Made by a program: the position numbers and the translations under genes. Positions 1-7,043 of a stretch of 33,457 nt of DNA are shown here, piece by piece. Positions within the stretch are counted from its first letter, which is position 1. Every line of letters begins with the position of its first letter. The notes beneath the pieces were generated by a model. The model was not told the origin of the DNA, made no database searches, and saw nothing but the letters and a program-made list of their open reading frames with translations. Source of the stretch: Clostridia bacterium (GTDB taxonomy: Bacteria; Bacillota; Clostridia; Oscillospirales; CAG-272); NCBI GenBank assembly GCA_017454525.1, contig JAFTCT010000120.1:1-33457 (forward strand), written 5' to 3'.

Positions 1-365
1 ATCGCATTCCCATGAATTGTTATACCAAAATCATTATAGCCACAGTCAAGGTAAGCCTCAATTACGGCGTTCCGGTCTTTCCGATGCATCAGCGCAATAC
101 CGCTTGTCATTCCGTGGTGATAGTTTTTGATATTTTTCGTAGCGGCAGCACTACGAACAATGGACGCAATCTCCGGATGATTCATCGGCTCGTTATCCAA
201 TGTAAAGCTCGCTTCAAAGGGCAGAAGCTCCGCCAGATCGTCCAGTTTTTCAATGAACAGCAGGGCATCCTCCGACTTCATCATACTGCCGGGTCCGCCA
301 TTCACATAGCAATGCTTGCAACGCGTATTACAGCCCGAAAGCAAGAAATCAAAATTTATTTCCAT
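1..365 (-). CDS. Radical SAM protein, N-terminal part, cut by the window edge
   Basis: An open frame reads leftwards from an ATG at 363-365 and leaves the window at base 1, so 121 codons of the N-terminus are present and the C-terminus is missing. Residues 12-20 read CNTRCKHCY, the CxxxCxxC motif that binds the [4Fe-4S] cluster and S-adenosylmethionine in radical SAM enzymes. The next residues (NGGPGSMM) fit the start of the partial TIM barrel. A purine-rich site, AGAGG, lies about 7 bases before the ATG. The substrate cannot be told from this part; peptide-modifying and anaerobic maturase branches are both possible. The region is AT-richer than the core of the window. A short hairpin with 7-base arms (395-417) lies upstream and has no T-run. 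The fold call is firm and the function is unknown. Confidence 0.88.
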   Translation of the reverse strand, partial: MEINFDFLLSGCNTRCKHCYVNGGPGSMMKSEDALLFIEKLDDLAELLPFEASFTLDNEPMNHPEIASIVRSAAATKNIKNYHHGMTSGIALMHRKDRNAVIEAYLDCGYNDFGITIHGNA

Positions 366-439
366 GAAGAACCTCTACAAACTCCGATTTACTTAAGAGA
401 CTCTCCATGTGTCTCTTCTCTGTTCTGCCCATTATGATA

Positions 440-583
440 TCATTGTTCCTTCTTCACATAAGTGATCTGGATATCGTAGCCCAGCTTTTCGAGCATATCC
501 ACGAACACCTTGTTCACGGTTTCGTCTGTTGCTCCATATTTTTCTTGGCGGTGGTTATGGAGGCTATCAAAAGCTTTCGAATT
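440..583 (-). pseudogene. Unassigned gene-tail remnant overlapping the end of the four-helix-bundle gene
   Basis: On the minus strand a 47-codon frame without a start codon runs from just after a TAA to a TGA at 440-442. Its last 35 residues look like a real protein C-terminus: an amphipathic stretch (TVNKVFVDMLEKLGYDIQI), then TYVKKEQ. It lies in a different frame from the four-helix-bundle gene and overlaps that gene's last 23 codons. The stop of the neighbouring gene (514-516) sits inside it. I infer that this is the 3' end of a lost gene whose front was replaced. I cannot name the family. A chance open frame remains possible. Confidence 0.35.
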
Positions 584-885
584 TTACTGCATTGCGAAAA
601 CATATTTGAGTATTCTTCATCCGAAATCATTTTTGAATTAAGAAATATATCAAGCCAGTAGTCGGTTTCAAAACACTCTTTCAATGCGATCTGAAACTTA
701 TTGATAAAATCCGCTTTACTGGAAGCATAGTTCGCCTCATGAATATTTGCTCCGATACTTGTGCCGCTTCGAAGCAGTTGATTCACTATCGCGGATGCTT
801 TTTTGCGTTCCTTGACCGTTTCGCAAAGGTTGATTGTAGCAACTGCGAAGGTTTTTGATAATACTACAAGTTGATTGTCGCTCAT
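514..885 (-). CDS. Four-helix bundle protein (23S rRNA intervening-sequence protein family)
   Basis: A 123-residue protein of the four-helix bundle / S23 family. These small proteins were first found inside 23S rRNA intervening sequences and are also common as stand-alone accessory genes; their biochemical role is not settled. Family signs are the helical pattern, LLRSGTSIGANIHEA (about residues 39-53), a middle helix FINKFQIALKECFETDYWL and a final helix ending TTAKKN. Three starts are possible; the ATG at 885 is preferred because AAAGAG lies about 9 bases upstream, while the ATG at 891 is too close to it. The last residues (MEQQTKP) and the stop coincide with a remnant of another gene read in a different frame. 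The gene is AT-richer than the core genes (24 of 60 bases are G or C at 541-600), and a palindrome array begins 26 bases upstream of its start. Confidence 0.85.
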   Translation of the reverse strand: MSDNQLVVLSKTFAVATINLCETVKERKKASAIVNQLLRSGTSIGANIHEANYASSKADFINKFQIALKECFETDYWLDIFLNSKMISDEEYSNMFSQCSKIRKLLIASITTAKKNMEQQTKP

Positions 886-910
886 AAGCATTTTCTCTTT
901 GGAATGATTT

Positions 911-1062
911 GACGGCTGCGCCGTCATGAATTGAAGCCGTCTCCGGCTTCATGATTTCTCGCTACGCTCCGTGAATTGAATTGCGCCCTATGCGCCGCTG
1001 CGCAATTCATGCCCGTAGGGCAATTCATGACGCGGAGCGTCAATTCATGCGCCGATAGGCGC
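911..1062. repeat. Array of short palindromes joined by AATTCATG-like linkers
   Basis: About seven short inverted-repeat units follow each other, separated by variants of CAATTCATG or ATGAATTG. Clear stems are GACGGC/GCCGTC (911-925), GAAGCC/GGCTTC (933-950), GAATTGCGC/GCGCAATTC (978-1008), GCCC/GGGC (1011-1021), ACGC/GCGT (1030-1040) and GCGCC/GGCGC (1049-1062). Linkers are kept while the stem sequences differ from unit to unit, so this is not a simple tandem repeat. I recall similar arrays between genes in Clostridia, but I know of no assigned function. The array lies between the start of the four-helix-bundle gene and the end of rlmD. It is not CRISPR: there are no equal spacers. Confidence 0.8.
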
Positions 1063-1065
1063 AAT

Positions 1066-2397
1066 TCATTGTCGGGACAGTTGAACGACTGTCTCGACAT
1101 GCCCCGTTCTCGGGAACATATCCACCGGCTGCAGTTCCCCGATCTTCCACCCGAAATTGCGGAAGCGCGCCAGGTCCCGCGCAAGAGTTGCGGGATTGCA
1201 GGAAACGTATACGATCTTTGAAAGTCTTCTGATTTCCGACAGGCGCCTGACGAGCCGTTCGTCCAGCCCTTTGCGCGGCGGATCGACGATGACGGTATCG
1301 GCTTCGCCGAGCGCCGGATGATCGGCGTCGGCACAGTAGTATTCGGCGTTTGAGATCCCGTTTAAGAGGGCGTTTTTCTTTGCGTTTTCCACCGCCTGCG
1401 GGACGATCTCCACGCCGATGAGTTTTTTGACGGGTCTGTTTTTGGCAAGACAGATCCCGATCGTACCGACCCCGCAGAAGAGATCGACGACCGTTTCGTG
1501 CGCCCCGGGATCCGCCCGGGCGATCACCTCTTTGTAGAGCAGCGCGCACACTTCGCGGTTGACCTGATAGAAGGAGGCGGGCGACAACTCGAATTCGCAG
1601 GACAGCAGCTGATCCCGCAGCGTTTTCTCGCCCCAAACGTGGACGTACTCGTCGCCCAAGATGACGTTCGTCCGCCGGGTATTGACGTTGTAATACAGCC
1701 CCCTGACCGCGGGCAGACGGCTTTCAATCAGGGCGATCAGTTCGTTTTCATACGGGAAAGACCGCCCGTTCAGCACGAGCGTCAGCAGCATCGCGTTCCC
1801 CGCGGCGCCGCAGCGCAGACAAACGTGGCGCAGCAGTCCCTCTCCCGTTTCCTCGTCGTAGGACGGGACGTGATGAGACGCAAGGAAGTCGGAGAGCAGA
1901 CAAAGCGCCTCTCCCGCCTTTTTGGAGTGCAGCATACAGTCGGTCCCCGACGCGACGCGATGACTGTGCTGCGCGTAGTAGCCGAGTTTCCCGTCGACGT
2001 ACGGGAACTGCACCTTGTTGCGGTATCCCGCCGCTTTTTCGTTCGATAAAACCGGCAGGACCGTCAGTTCAAAGAGCCGTTCCTTGCGCAGACAACTCTC
2101 TACAAAGCCCTTTTTGAGCTCCTTTTCATACTCGTACCGGATGTGACAGAAAGAGCAGCCGCCGCACTTCGGAAAATACCGGCAGGCGGGCGGAACGCGC
2201 CGGTTGGAGGGGATGGCGATCTTTTCGGGGATCGCGATGAAATAACTGCCGGCGTCCTTGATGATCTTCGCCGAAAGAATATCGCCGGTCACGCCGCCGC
2301 GCACGAAGACCGTTTTGCCCTCCGTGTGCGCAATACCGTATCCGAGATCGTTCATATCGGTGACGGGCACCTCAATAACGTCGTTTTTCTTCGGCAT
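1066..2397 (-). CDS. rlmD: 23S rRNA (uracil-C5)-methyltransferase, RlmD/RumA family
   Basis: A 443-residue TrmA/RlmD-family enzyme that uses S-adenosylmethionine to make 5-methyluridine, most likely in 23S rRNA. In order: an N-terminal TRAM domain (about 1-60), iron-sulfur cysteines C72, C78 and C81 (CRYFPKCGGC) with a further Cys in SGTDCML, the SAM-binding motif DLFCGVGTIGI, DPPRKG, and the catalytic Cys in VSCNPATLARD. The ATG at 2397 is chosen over a GTG at 2415 because AAAGGGG lies 5 bases upstream of it. Clostridia often carry several paralogues of this family, so the exact uridine is not certain. The gene follows khpA after 114 bases and may share its transcript. Its TGA lies in the AATGAATT edge of the palindrome array. 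Confidence 0.92.
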   Translation of the reverse strand: MPKKNDVIEVPVTDMNDLGYGIAHTEGKTVFVRGGVTGDILSAKIIKDAGSYFIAIPEKIAIPSNRRVPPACRYFPKCGGCSFCHIRYEYEKELKKGFVESCLRKERLFELTVLPVLSNEKAAGYRNKVQFPYVDGKLGYYAQHSHRVASGTDCMLHSKKAGEALCLLSDFLASHHVPSYDEETGEGLLRHVCLRCGAAGNAMLLTLVLNGRSFPYENELIALIESRLPAVRGLYYNVNTRRTNVILGDEYVHVWGEKTLRDQLLSCEFELSPASFYQVNREVCALLYKEVIARADPGAHETVVDLFCGVGTIGICLAKNRPVKKLIGVEIVPQAVENAKKNALLNGISNAEYYCADADHPALGEADTVIVDPPRKGLDERLVRRLSEIRRLSKIVYVSCNPATLARDLARFRNFGWKIGELQPVDMFPRTGHVETVVQLSRQ

Positions 2398-2511
2398 ACT
2401 TTCCCCTTTCCGCACCGCGTTTTCTCTTTTTTCCGAACGTGCGGCGTTCTTTCATGAAAAGCAAAATCGCCGCCGGAAATCAACGTTTTCTCAGCGGCTA
2501 TTTTACCCTTG

Positions 2512-2748
2512 TTAATCGCGGATCTCCACGTCAACGCGTTTCTCCGAACTGACGGCCGCCGCCTTGATGATCAGGCGGAGCGCTTTGGCGATCCTTCCGT
2601 GTTTGCCGATGACCTTGCCCATATCGTCGGGAGCGACGGTCAGCACGAGAACGATCTCGTTCCCGTCTTCCTCTCTGGTCACCCGCACTTCCTCGGGTTT
2701 GTCGACGATACTGCAGACAACGTCGGTCAGCACTTTTTCAAGTTCCAT
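2512..2748 (-). CDS. khpA: KH-domain RNA-binding protein KhpA
   Basis: A 78-residue protein made of a single KH domain. The RNA-binding loop is VIGKHGRIAKALR with the GxxG motif GKHG at residues 48-51. In Firmicutes KhpA pairs with KhpB (Jag) and binds RNA; it affects cell division and elongation, and the usual place of its gene is right after rpsP. It starts 25 bases downstream of rpsP, so the two are almost certainly co-transcribed. The length is typical and the start is unambiguous. Confidence 0.95.
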   Translation of the reverse strand: MELEKVLTDVVCSIVDKPEEVRVTREEDGNEIVLVLTVAPDDMGKVIGKHGRIAKALRLIIKAAAVSSEKRVDVEIRD

Positions 2749-2773
2749 AAGACTCCCTCGCTTTCAAGAGGTG

Positions 2774-3016
2774 TCACACGATCTCGCTCTTTTTCAGCAA
2801 GGACTTTACGGTCTCGGTGGGCTGAGCGCCGTTGGCAAGCCATGCCTTCGCCTTTTCCGCGTCGATCTTCACGGTCGCAGGATCGGTCATCGGATCATAG
2901 TATCCGATCTCCTCGATGAAGCGTCCGTCTCTGGGCGATCTGCTGTCCGCGACGACCACGCGATAGAAGGGTTCCTTTTTCTTGCCCATTCTTCTCAGTC
3001 TGATTTTTACTGCCAT
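2774..3016 (-). CDS. rpsP: 30S ribosomal protein S16
   Basis: An 80-residue S16 protein with the family start [19 protein letters not shown] and the conserved segments [20 protein letters not shown]. It belongs to the small ribosomal subunit and is needed for its assembly. A strong GGAGG site lies 9 bases before the ATG. The 85 bases between ffh and rpsP hold a small perfect hairpin, ACGCGC-TTT-GCGCGT (3068-3082), without a following T-run. It could modulate read-through or processing between ffh and rpsP but is not a canonical terminator. Confidence 0.98.
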   Translation of the reverse strand: MAVKIRLRRMGKKKEPFYRVVVADSRSPRDGRFIEEIGYYDPMTDPATVKIDAEKAKAWLANGAQPTETVKSLLKKSEIV

Positions 3017-3101
3017 TGTTGTTTTCCTCCAAATAATTTTTGTTTGTTTTTTGTTGATCTATCCGGGACGCGCTTTGCGCGTTCTTTCCGTAAATTGGGG
3101 T

Positions 3102-4439
3102 TCAGTTGAATTTGAAGTCTTTTCCGAAGCGCTTCTGCAGTTTCTTCAGTTTTCCGCCGGAAAACTCCTTCATCATCCGTCTGGTGTCCTCAAACTGCTT
3201 GATGAGGCGGTTGACGTCCTGCACCTGCACCCCCGCGCCCGCGGCGATGCGCTTGCGGCGCGAAGCGTTGAGGATCTCGGGCTTGTGCCGCTCCGCCTTC
3301 GTCATTGACAGGATGATCGCCTTGATCCGTTCGATCTTCTTTTCGTCGATATTGACGTCCTTGAGCTTTCCGCTCAGACCGGGCATCATCCCGAGTATGC
3401 TCTCGAAGGAGCCCATTTTCTTGATCTGATTGAACTGCTCGAGATAGTCTTCGAGGTCAAAGGTCTCGTTGCGGATCTTCTTTTCAAGGTCCTCCGCCTG
3501 CTTCTCGTCGAACGCCGCCTCGGCTTTCTCGATCAGCGACAGAACGTCTCCCATGCCCAGGATCCTCTGCGCCATGCGGTCGGGATAGAAGGGCTCGATC
3601 GCGTCGAGTTTTTCGCCGGTACCGATGAATTTGATCGGTTTTCCGGTGACGTACTTGACGGAGAGCGCAGCGCCGCCTCTCGTGTCGCCGTCCATTTTGG
3701 TGACGATCACGCCGGTGATATCCAGAAGATCGTTGAAGGATTTCGCCACGTTCACGGCGTCCTGACCGGTCATCGCGTCGACGACCAGCAGGATCTCGGT
3801 GGGATGCACCGCTTCCTTCAGATCCCTGATCTCCTCCATCATCTTCTCGTCGATGTGCAGGCGTCCCGCCGTATCGATGAAGACCATGTCGTGCGCGTAG
3901 CGCTCCGCGTGGTCGAGCGCCGCCTTGGCGATCTTCACCGGCGGCGTGCCCTCGGGCATCGTGAAAACCGGAATACCGAGCTGCTCGCCCAGGACCTGCA
4001 GCTGCTTGACCGCCGCGGGGCGGTAGACGTCGCAGGCGACCATGAGCGGGCGCTTGCCCTTCTCCTTGTACATCCGGGCGAGCTTGCCGGTGTGCGTCGT
4101 TTTACCCGAGCCCTGAAGACCCGCCATCAGCACGACGGTCGGCGGCTTGGGGCTGATCTGCAGTTTGGCGACGCTCCCGCCCATCAGCGCCGTCAGTTCC
4201 TCATTGACGATCTTGACGATCTGCTGCGCGGGCGTCAGGCTCTCAAGCACCGCGCTTCCCACGCAGCGCTCGGAGACCGTCGCCATGAACTCCTTGACCA
4301 CCTTGAAGTTGACGTCCGCTTCGAGCAGCGCGAGCTTGATCTCCCGCATCCCCTCTTTGACGTCGCTTTCGGTCAACTTGCCCTTGCTTCTGAATTTTCT
4401 GAATGCTTTCTCTAATTTTTCGGATAGGCTCTGAAACAT
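3102..4439 (-). CDS. ffh: Signal recognition particle protein Ffh
   Basis: A 445-residue SRP54-type GTPase which, with 4.5S RNA, brings membrane proteins to the SecYEG translocon. It has a helical N domain (about 1-90), a G domain with the P-loop GLQGSGKTT (107-115), DTAGR, TKMDGDTRGGAAL and GTGEKLD, and a methionine-rich M domain (from about 300) ending in the RNA-binding part NASRRKRIAAGAGVQVQDVN. Length and all GTPase motifs are normal. It lies 33 bases downstream of ylxM, the usual Firmicutes arrangement, and probably uses the ylxM promoter. The 4.5S RNA gene is not in the window. Confidence 0.98.
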   Translation of the reverse strand: MFQSLSEKLEKAFRKFRSKGKLTESDVKEGMREIKLALLEADVNFKVVKEFMATVSERCVGSAVLESLTPAQQIVKIVNEELTALMGGSVAKLQISPKPPTVVLMAGLQGSGKTTHTGKLARMYKEKGKRPLMVACDVYRPAAVKQLQVLGEQLGIPVFTMPEGTPPVKIAKAALDHAERYAHDMVFIDTAGRLHIDEKMMEEIRDLKEAVHPTEILLVVDAMTGQDAVNVAKSFNDLLDITGVIVTKMDGDTRGGAALSVKYVTGKPIKFIGTGEKLDAIEPFYPDRMAQRILGMGDVLSLIEKAEAAFDEKQAEDLEKKIRNETFDLEDYLEQFNQIKKMGSFESILGMMPGLSGKLKDVNIDEKKIERIKAIILSMTKAERHKPEILNASRRKRIAAGAGVQVQDVNRLIKQFEDTRRMMKEFSGGKLKKLQKRFGKDFKFN

Positions 4440-4472
4440 CGTTCGTCTTCCTTTAAGCTTCCGCTGAAGTCG

Positions 4473-4844
4473 TCAGAAATAACCGGTGAGTACCCGCTTC
4501 AATTCCTCAAGTTCGCGATGCAGTTCCTCCTGCGCGCCCGGCGTGTTCGCCGATTTCTCAAGGCGGGAGAGCAGGCGCATCGTCTTTTCCGCCGCCGCTT
4601 CCTTTTCGCGCATCTTCGCCGAAAGACCCAGCGCCTCCTCGTAGCGGAAGAGCTGCGCCTCGCTCTTGATCAGCGCGTCGCGCACGCCCTGACGCGAGAT
4701 GCCGCACTCCTCGGCGACCTCGGCAAGCGACAGATCGTCGTCGTAATAAAACTCGCAGATATCGCGCTGGCGCTCGGTGAGCAGAGCGCCGTACAGGTCG
4801 AGCAGCATGCCGATCTCGCAATTCTTTTCGGGACTGGCTGACAT
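4473..4844 (-). CDS. ylxM: YlxM-family helix-turn-helix protein (SRP-associated)
   Basis: A 123-residue YlxM/p13-like protein. The N-terminal half resembles sigma-factor region 4: LTERQRDICEFYYDDDLSLA leads into the helix-turn-helix AEVAEECGISRQGVRDALIK, followed by a coiled-coil-prone Glu/Lys/Leu-rich C-terminus. In streptococci YlxM binds the SRP RNA and stimulates SRP; its fold also suggests DNA binding. The ATG at 4844 is preferred over upstream in-frame starts because AAGGAGG lies 7-8 bases before it. It is the first gene of ylxM-ffh-rpsP-khpA. Its promoter (4891-4919) and a perfect inverted repeat at the transcription start (4867-4889) are clear, which makes autoregulation a reasonable guess but no more. 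Confidence 0.93.
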   Translation of the reverse strand: MSASPEKNCEIGMLLDLYGALLTERQRDICEFYYDDDLSLAEVAEECGISRQGVRDALIKSEAQLFRYEEALGLSAKMREKEAAAEKTMRLLSRLEKSANTPGAQEELHRELEELKRVLTGYF

Positions 4845-4866
4845 GCTCGCCCCTCCTTTTCCGGAA

Positions 4867-4889
4867 CTGTAAAGCAATTGACTTTACAG
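4867..4889. promoter_or_regulatory. Perfect inverted repeat at the ylxM start site, candidate operator
   Basis: CTGTAAAG (4867-4874) and CTTTACAG (4882-4889) are perfect 8-base arms around the 7-base spacer CAATTGA. The repeat lies directly downstream of the ylxM -10 box, covering the expected start of transcription (about 4884) and the leader. It could be a protein operator or an RNA hairpin close to the ribosome site. No regulator is proven. Confidence 0.55.
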
Positions 4890-4890
4890 A

Positions 4891-4919
4891 AGTATACCAT
4901 ACTTTTTCCCGTTTGTCAA
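4891..4919 (-). promoter_or_regulatory. Sigma-A promoter of the ylxM-ffh-rpsP-khpA operon
   Basis: Read on the minus strand: -35 TTGACA (4914-4919), a 17-base spacer, -10 TATACT (4891-4896). This is close to consensus. It drives leftwards, back to back with the uvrB promoter. Confidence 0.9.
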
Positions 4920-4942
4920 GCACTTTTTTGAGAAATTTCCAC

Positions 4943-4971
4943 TTGATTTTTTTCGGTATATATGATATAAT
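4943..4971 (+). promoter_or_regulatory. Sigma-A promoter of uvrB-uvrA
   Basis: -35 TTGATT (4943-4948), a 17-base spacer, -10 TATAAT (4966-4971). Its -35 box is 23 bases from the -35 box of the divergent ylxM promoter. A LexA box begins 13 bases after the -10. Confidence 0.9.
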
Positions 4972-4984
4972 AATGCGCGAAAAA

Positions 4985-4996
4985 GAACATTCGTTC
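4985..4996. promoter_or_regulatory. LexA (DinR) SOS box in front of uvrB
   Basis: GAAC-ATTC-GTTC is a perfect match to the core of the Gram-positive LexA site (GAAC-N4-GTTC). It sits just downstream of the uvrB start of transcription, where bound LexA would block elongation or promoter clearance. uvrB and uvrA are classical SOS genes, which supports the call. Confidence 0.88.
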
Positions 4997-5009
4997 TGTT
5001 TGAGGTGTT

Positions 5010-7004
5010 ATGGATCATTTTGAACTTCACTCCGACTACCGTCCGACCGGCGATCAGCCGCAGGCGATCGAAACGCTGACCGCGGGGATCCGTGCGGGCA
5101 TGAAGAACCAGGTCCTGCTCGGCGTGACCGGTTCGGGCAAGACCTTCACGATGGCGAACGTCATCGCGGCGGTCAACAAGCCGACGCTGGTGTTGGCGCA
5201 CAATAAAACGCTGGCGGCGCAGCTGTGCGCGGAATTCCGGCAGTTCTTCCCGAACAACGCCGTCGAGTATTTCGTTTCCTATTATGATTACTACCAGCCG
5301 GAGGCGTATATCCCCGGCAAAGACCTCTATATTGAAAAGGACTCGGCGATCAACGACGAGATCGACAAGCTCCGCCATTCGGCGACCTCTTCGCTGCTTG
5401 AACGGCGCGACGTCATCGTCGTGTCCTCCGTTTCCTGCATCTATACGCTCGGCGATCCCGAGGAGTACGCTTCCCAGATGCTCGGTCTGCGCGTCGGGAT
5501 GCGCCTGGAACGCGACGAGCTCTTAAAGCGCCTGGTCGCCGTCCGGTACGAGCGCAACGATATCGAATTCACCCGCTGTAAATTCCGCGTGCGCGGAGAT
5601 ACCGTCGATATCTTTCCGTCGGGCTTCGACGACCGCGCCTACCGCGTCGAATTCTTCGGGGACGAGATCGACCGCATCTCTGAATTCCGCCCCGTTTCGG
5701 GCGAGATCCTGTCGCTGCCCTCCTACGTCCCGATCTTCCCCGCCACCCACTACGTCTCAAACGACGAAAAGCGCGAGGCGGCGATCGCCGAGATCAGAAA
5801 GGAAATGGAGGAGCGCGCCGCCTTCTTCCGCGCAAACGACCGCCTGATCGAGGCGCAGCGCATCGAACAGCGCACCGAATACGATATGGAGATGCTGCGC
5901 GAGATCGGCTTCTGCCCCGGGATCGAGAACTATTCGCGCATCCTCTCGGGCAGAGCGCCCGGCAGTACGCCCTACACGCTTTTGGACTTCTTCCCGAAGG
6001 ATTTCCTGCTCTTCATCGACGAATCGCACGTCACCGTGCCGCAGGTGCGCGGGATGTCGGGCGGCGACCGCGCGCGCAAGACCAATCTTGTGGAATACGG
6101 CTTCCGTCTGCCCTCCGCGTACGACAACCGCCCGCTCTTCTTCGATGAATTCGAGAACAAGATCAATCAGACGGTCTTCGTTTCGGCGACCCCGGGCGAC
6201 TATGAGAAGGGGCGCGCCGAGGCGACGGCGGAGCAGCTCATCCGTCCCACGGGACTGGTCGATCCCGAGATCACCGTGCGCCCCGTGAAGGGACAGGTCG
6301 ACGATCTGATCGGCGAGATCAGGACGTGCACACAGAAAAATCAGCGGGTGCTGGTCACCACGCTGACCACGAAGATGGCGGAGGATCTGACCGAATACCT
6401 CTCGCAATTGCAGATCAAGGTCAAGTATATCCACCACCACGTCGAAACGATGGAGCGGCAGGAGATCATCCGCGACCTGCGCTTAGGCGTGTTTGACGTG
6501 CTGGTCGGCGTCAACCTGCTGCGCGAAGGACTGGACATTCCCGAGGTCGCGCTCGTGGCGATCCTCGACGCCGACAAGCAGGGGCTCCTGCGCTCCGAAA
6601 CGGCGCTGATCCAGACGGTCGGCAGAGCGGCGCGCAACGTCGAGGGCAGGGTCATCATGTACGGCGACGCCGTCACCGCCGCGATGAAGGCGGCGATCGA
6701 CGAGACCGAGCGCCGCAGAAGGAAGCAGACCGCCTACAACGAAGCGCACGGCATCGTGCCGAAGACCGTGGAAAAATCGGTGCGCGACCTTATCGAGCTC
6801 GGCGCGAAGCCCACGTCCGCAAAGGGCGCGGCGCACGCCGGACGCGCCAAAGACCGCGCGGCCGTGACCGTCGTTCTGACAGAGGAACAGCGCGAAGCGC
6901 TCATCGCGCAGCTGACCGCGGAGATGAAAACGGCGGCGGCGCTTCTCGAATTTGAAAAGGCGGCGGAACTGCGCGACAGGATCGCGGAGCTGAAACTGAT
7001 CTGA
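5010..7004 (+). CDS. uvrB: Excinuclease ABC subunit B
   Basis: A 664-residue UvrB, the damage-verifying helicase-like subunit of nucleotide excision repair. UvrA loads it on DNA and UvrC then cuts. Visible motifs are Walker A GVTGSGKT (38-45), the beta-hairpin region [12 protein letters not shown] that clamps the strand, Walker B-like FIDESH, the helicase motifs [10 protein letters not shown] and QTVGRAARN, and a C-terminal UVR domain ([18 protein letters not shown]) that contacts UvrC or UvrA. The ATG has GAGG about 4-5 bases upstream. The gene is controlled by its own promoter and a LexA box. uvrA follows after 39 bases; uvrC is not in the window. Confidence 0.98.
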   Translation: MDHFELHSDYRPTGDQPQAIETLTAGIRAGMKNQVLLGVTGSGKTFTMANVIAAVNKPTLVLAHNKTLAAQLCAEFRQFFPNNAVEYFVSYYDYYQPEAYIPGKDLYIEKDSAINDEIDKLRHSATSSLLERRDVIVVSSVSCIYTLGDPEEYASQMLGLRVGMRLERDELLKRLVAVRYERNDIEFTRCKFRVRGDTVDIFPSGFDDRAYRVEFFGDEIDRISEFRPVSGEILSLPSYVPIFPATHYVSNDEKREAAIAEIRKEMEERAAFFRANDRLIEAQRIEQRTEYDMEMLREIGFCPGIENYSRILSGRAPGSTPYTLLDFFPKDFLLFIDESHVTVPQVRGMSGGDRARKTNLVEYGFRLPSAYDNRPLFFDEFENKINQTVFVSATPGDYEKGRAEATAEQLIRPTGLVDPEITVRPVKGQVDDLIGEIRTCTQKNQRVLVTTLTTKMAEDLTEYLSQLQIKVKYIHHHVETMERQEIIRDLRLGVFDVLVGVNLLREGLDIPEVALVAILDADKQGLLRSETALIQTVGRAARNVEGRVIMYGDAVTAAMKAAIDETERRRRKQTAYNEAHGIVPKTVEKSVRDLIELGAKPTSAKGAAHAGRAKDRAAVTVVLTEEQREALIAQLTAEMKTAAALLEFEKAAELRDRIAELKLI

Positions 7005-7043
7005 CCGCCCGCGTACGCAAAGTAAAAAAAGAAGAAAAGAAAT

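Noticed and set aside
911..1062. A CRISPR array
   Set aside because: Units are short palindromes of different length without constant repeats or unique spacers, and no cas gene is near.
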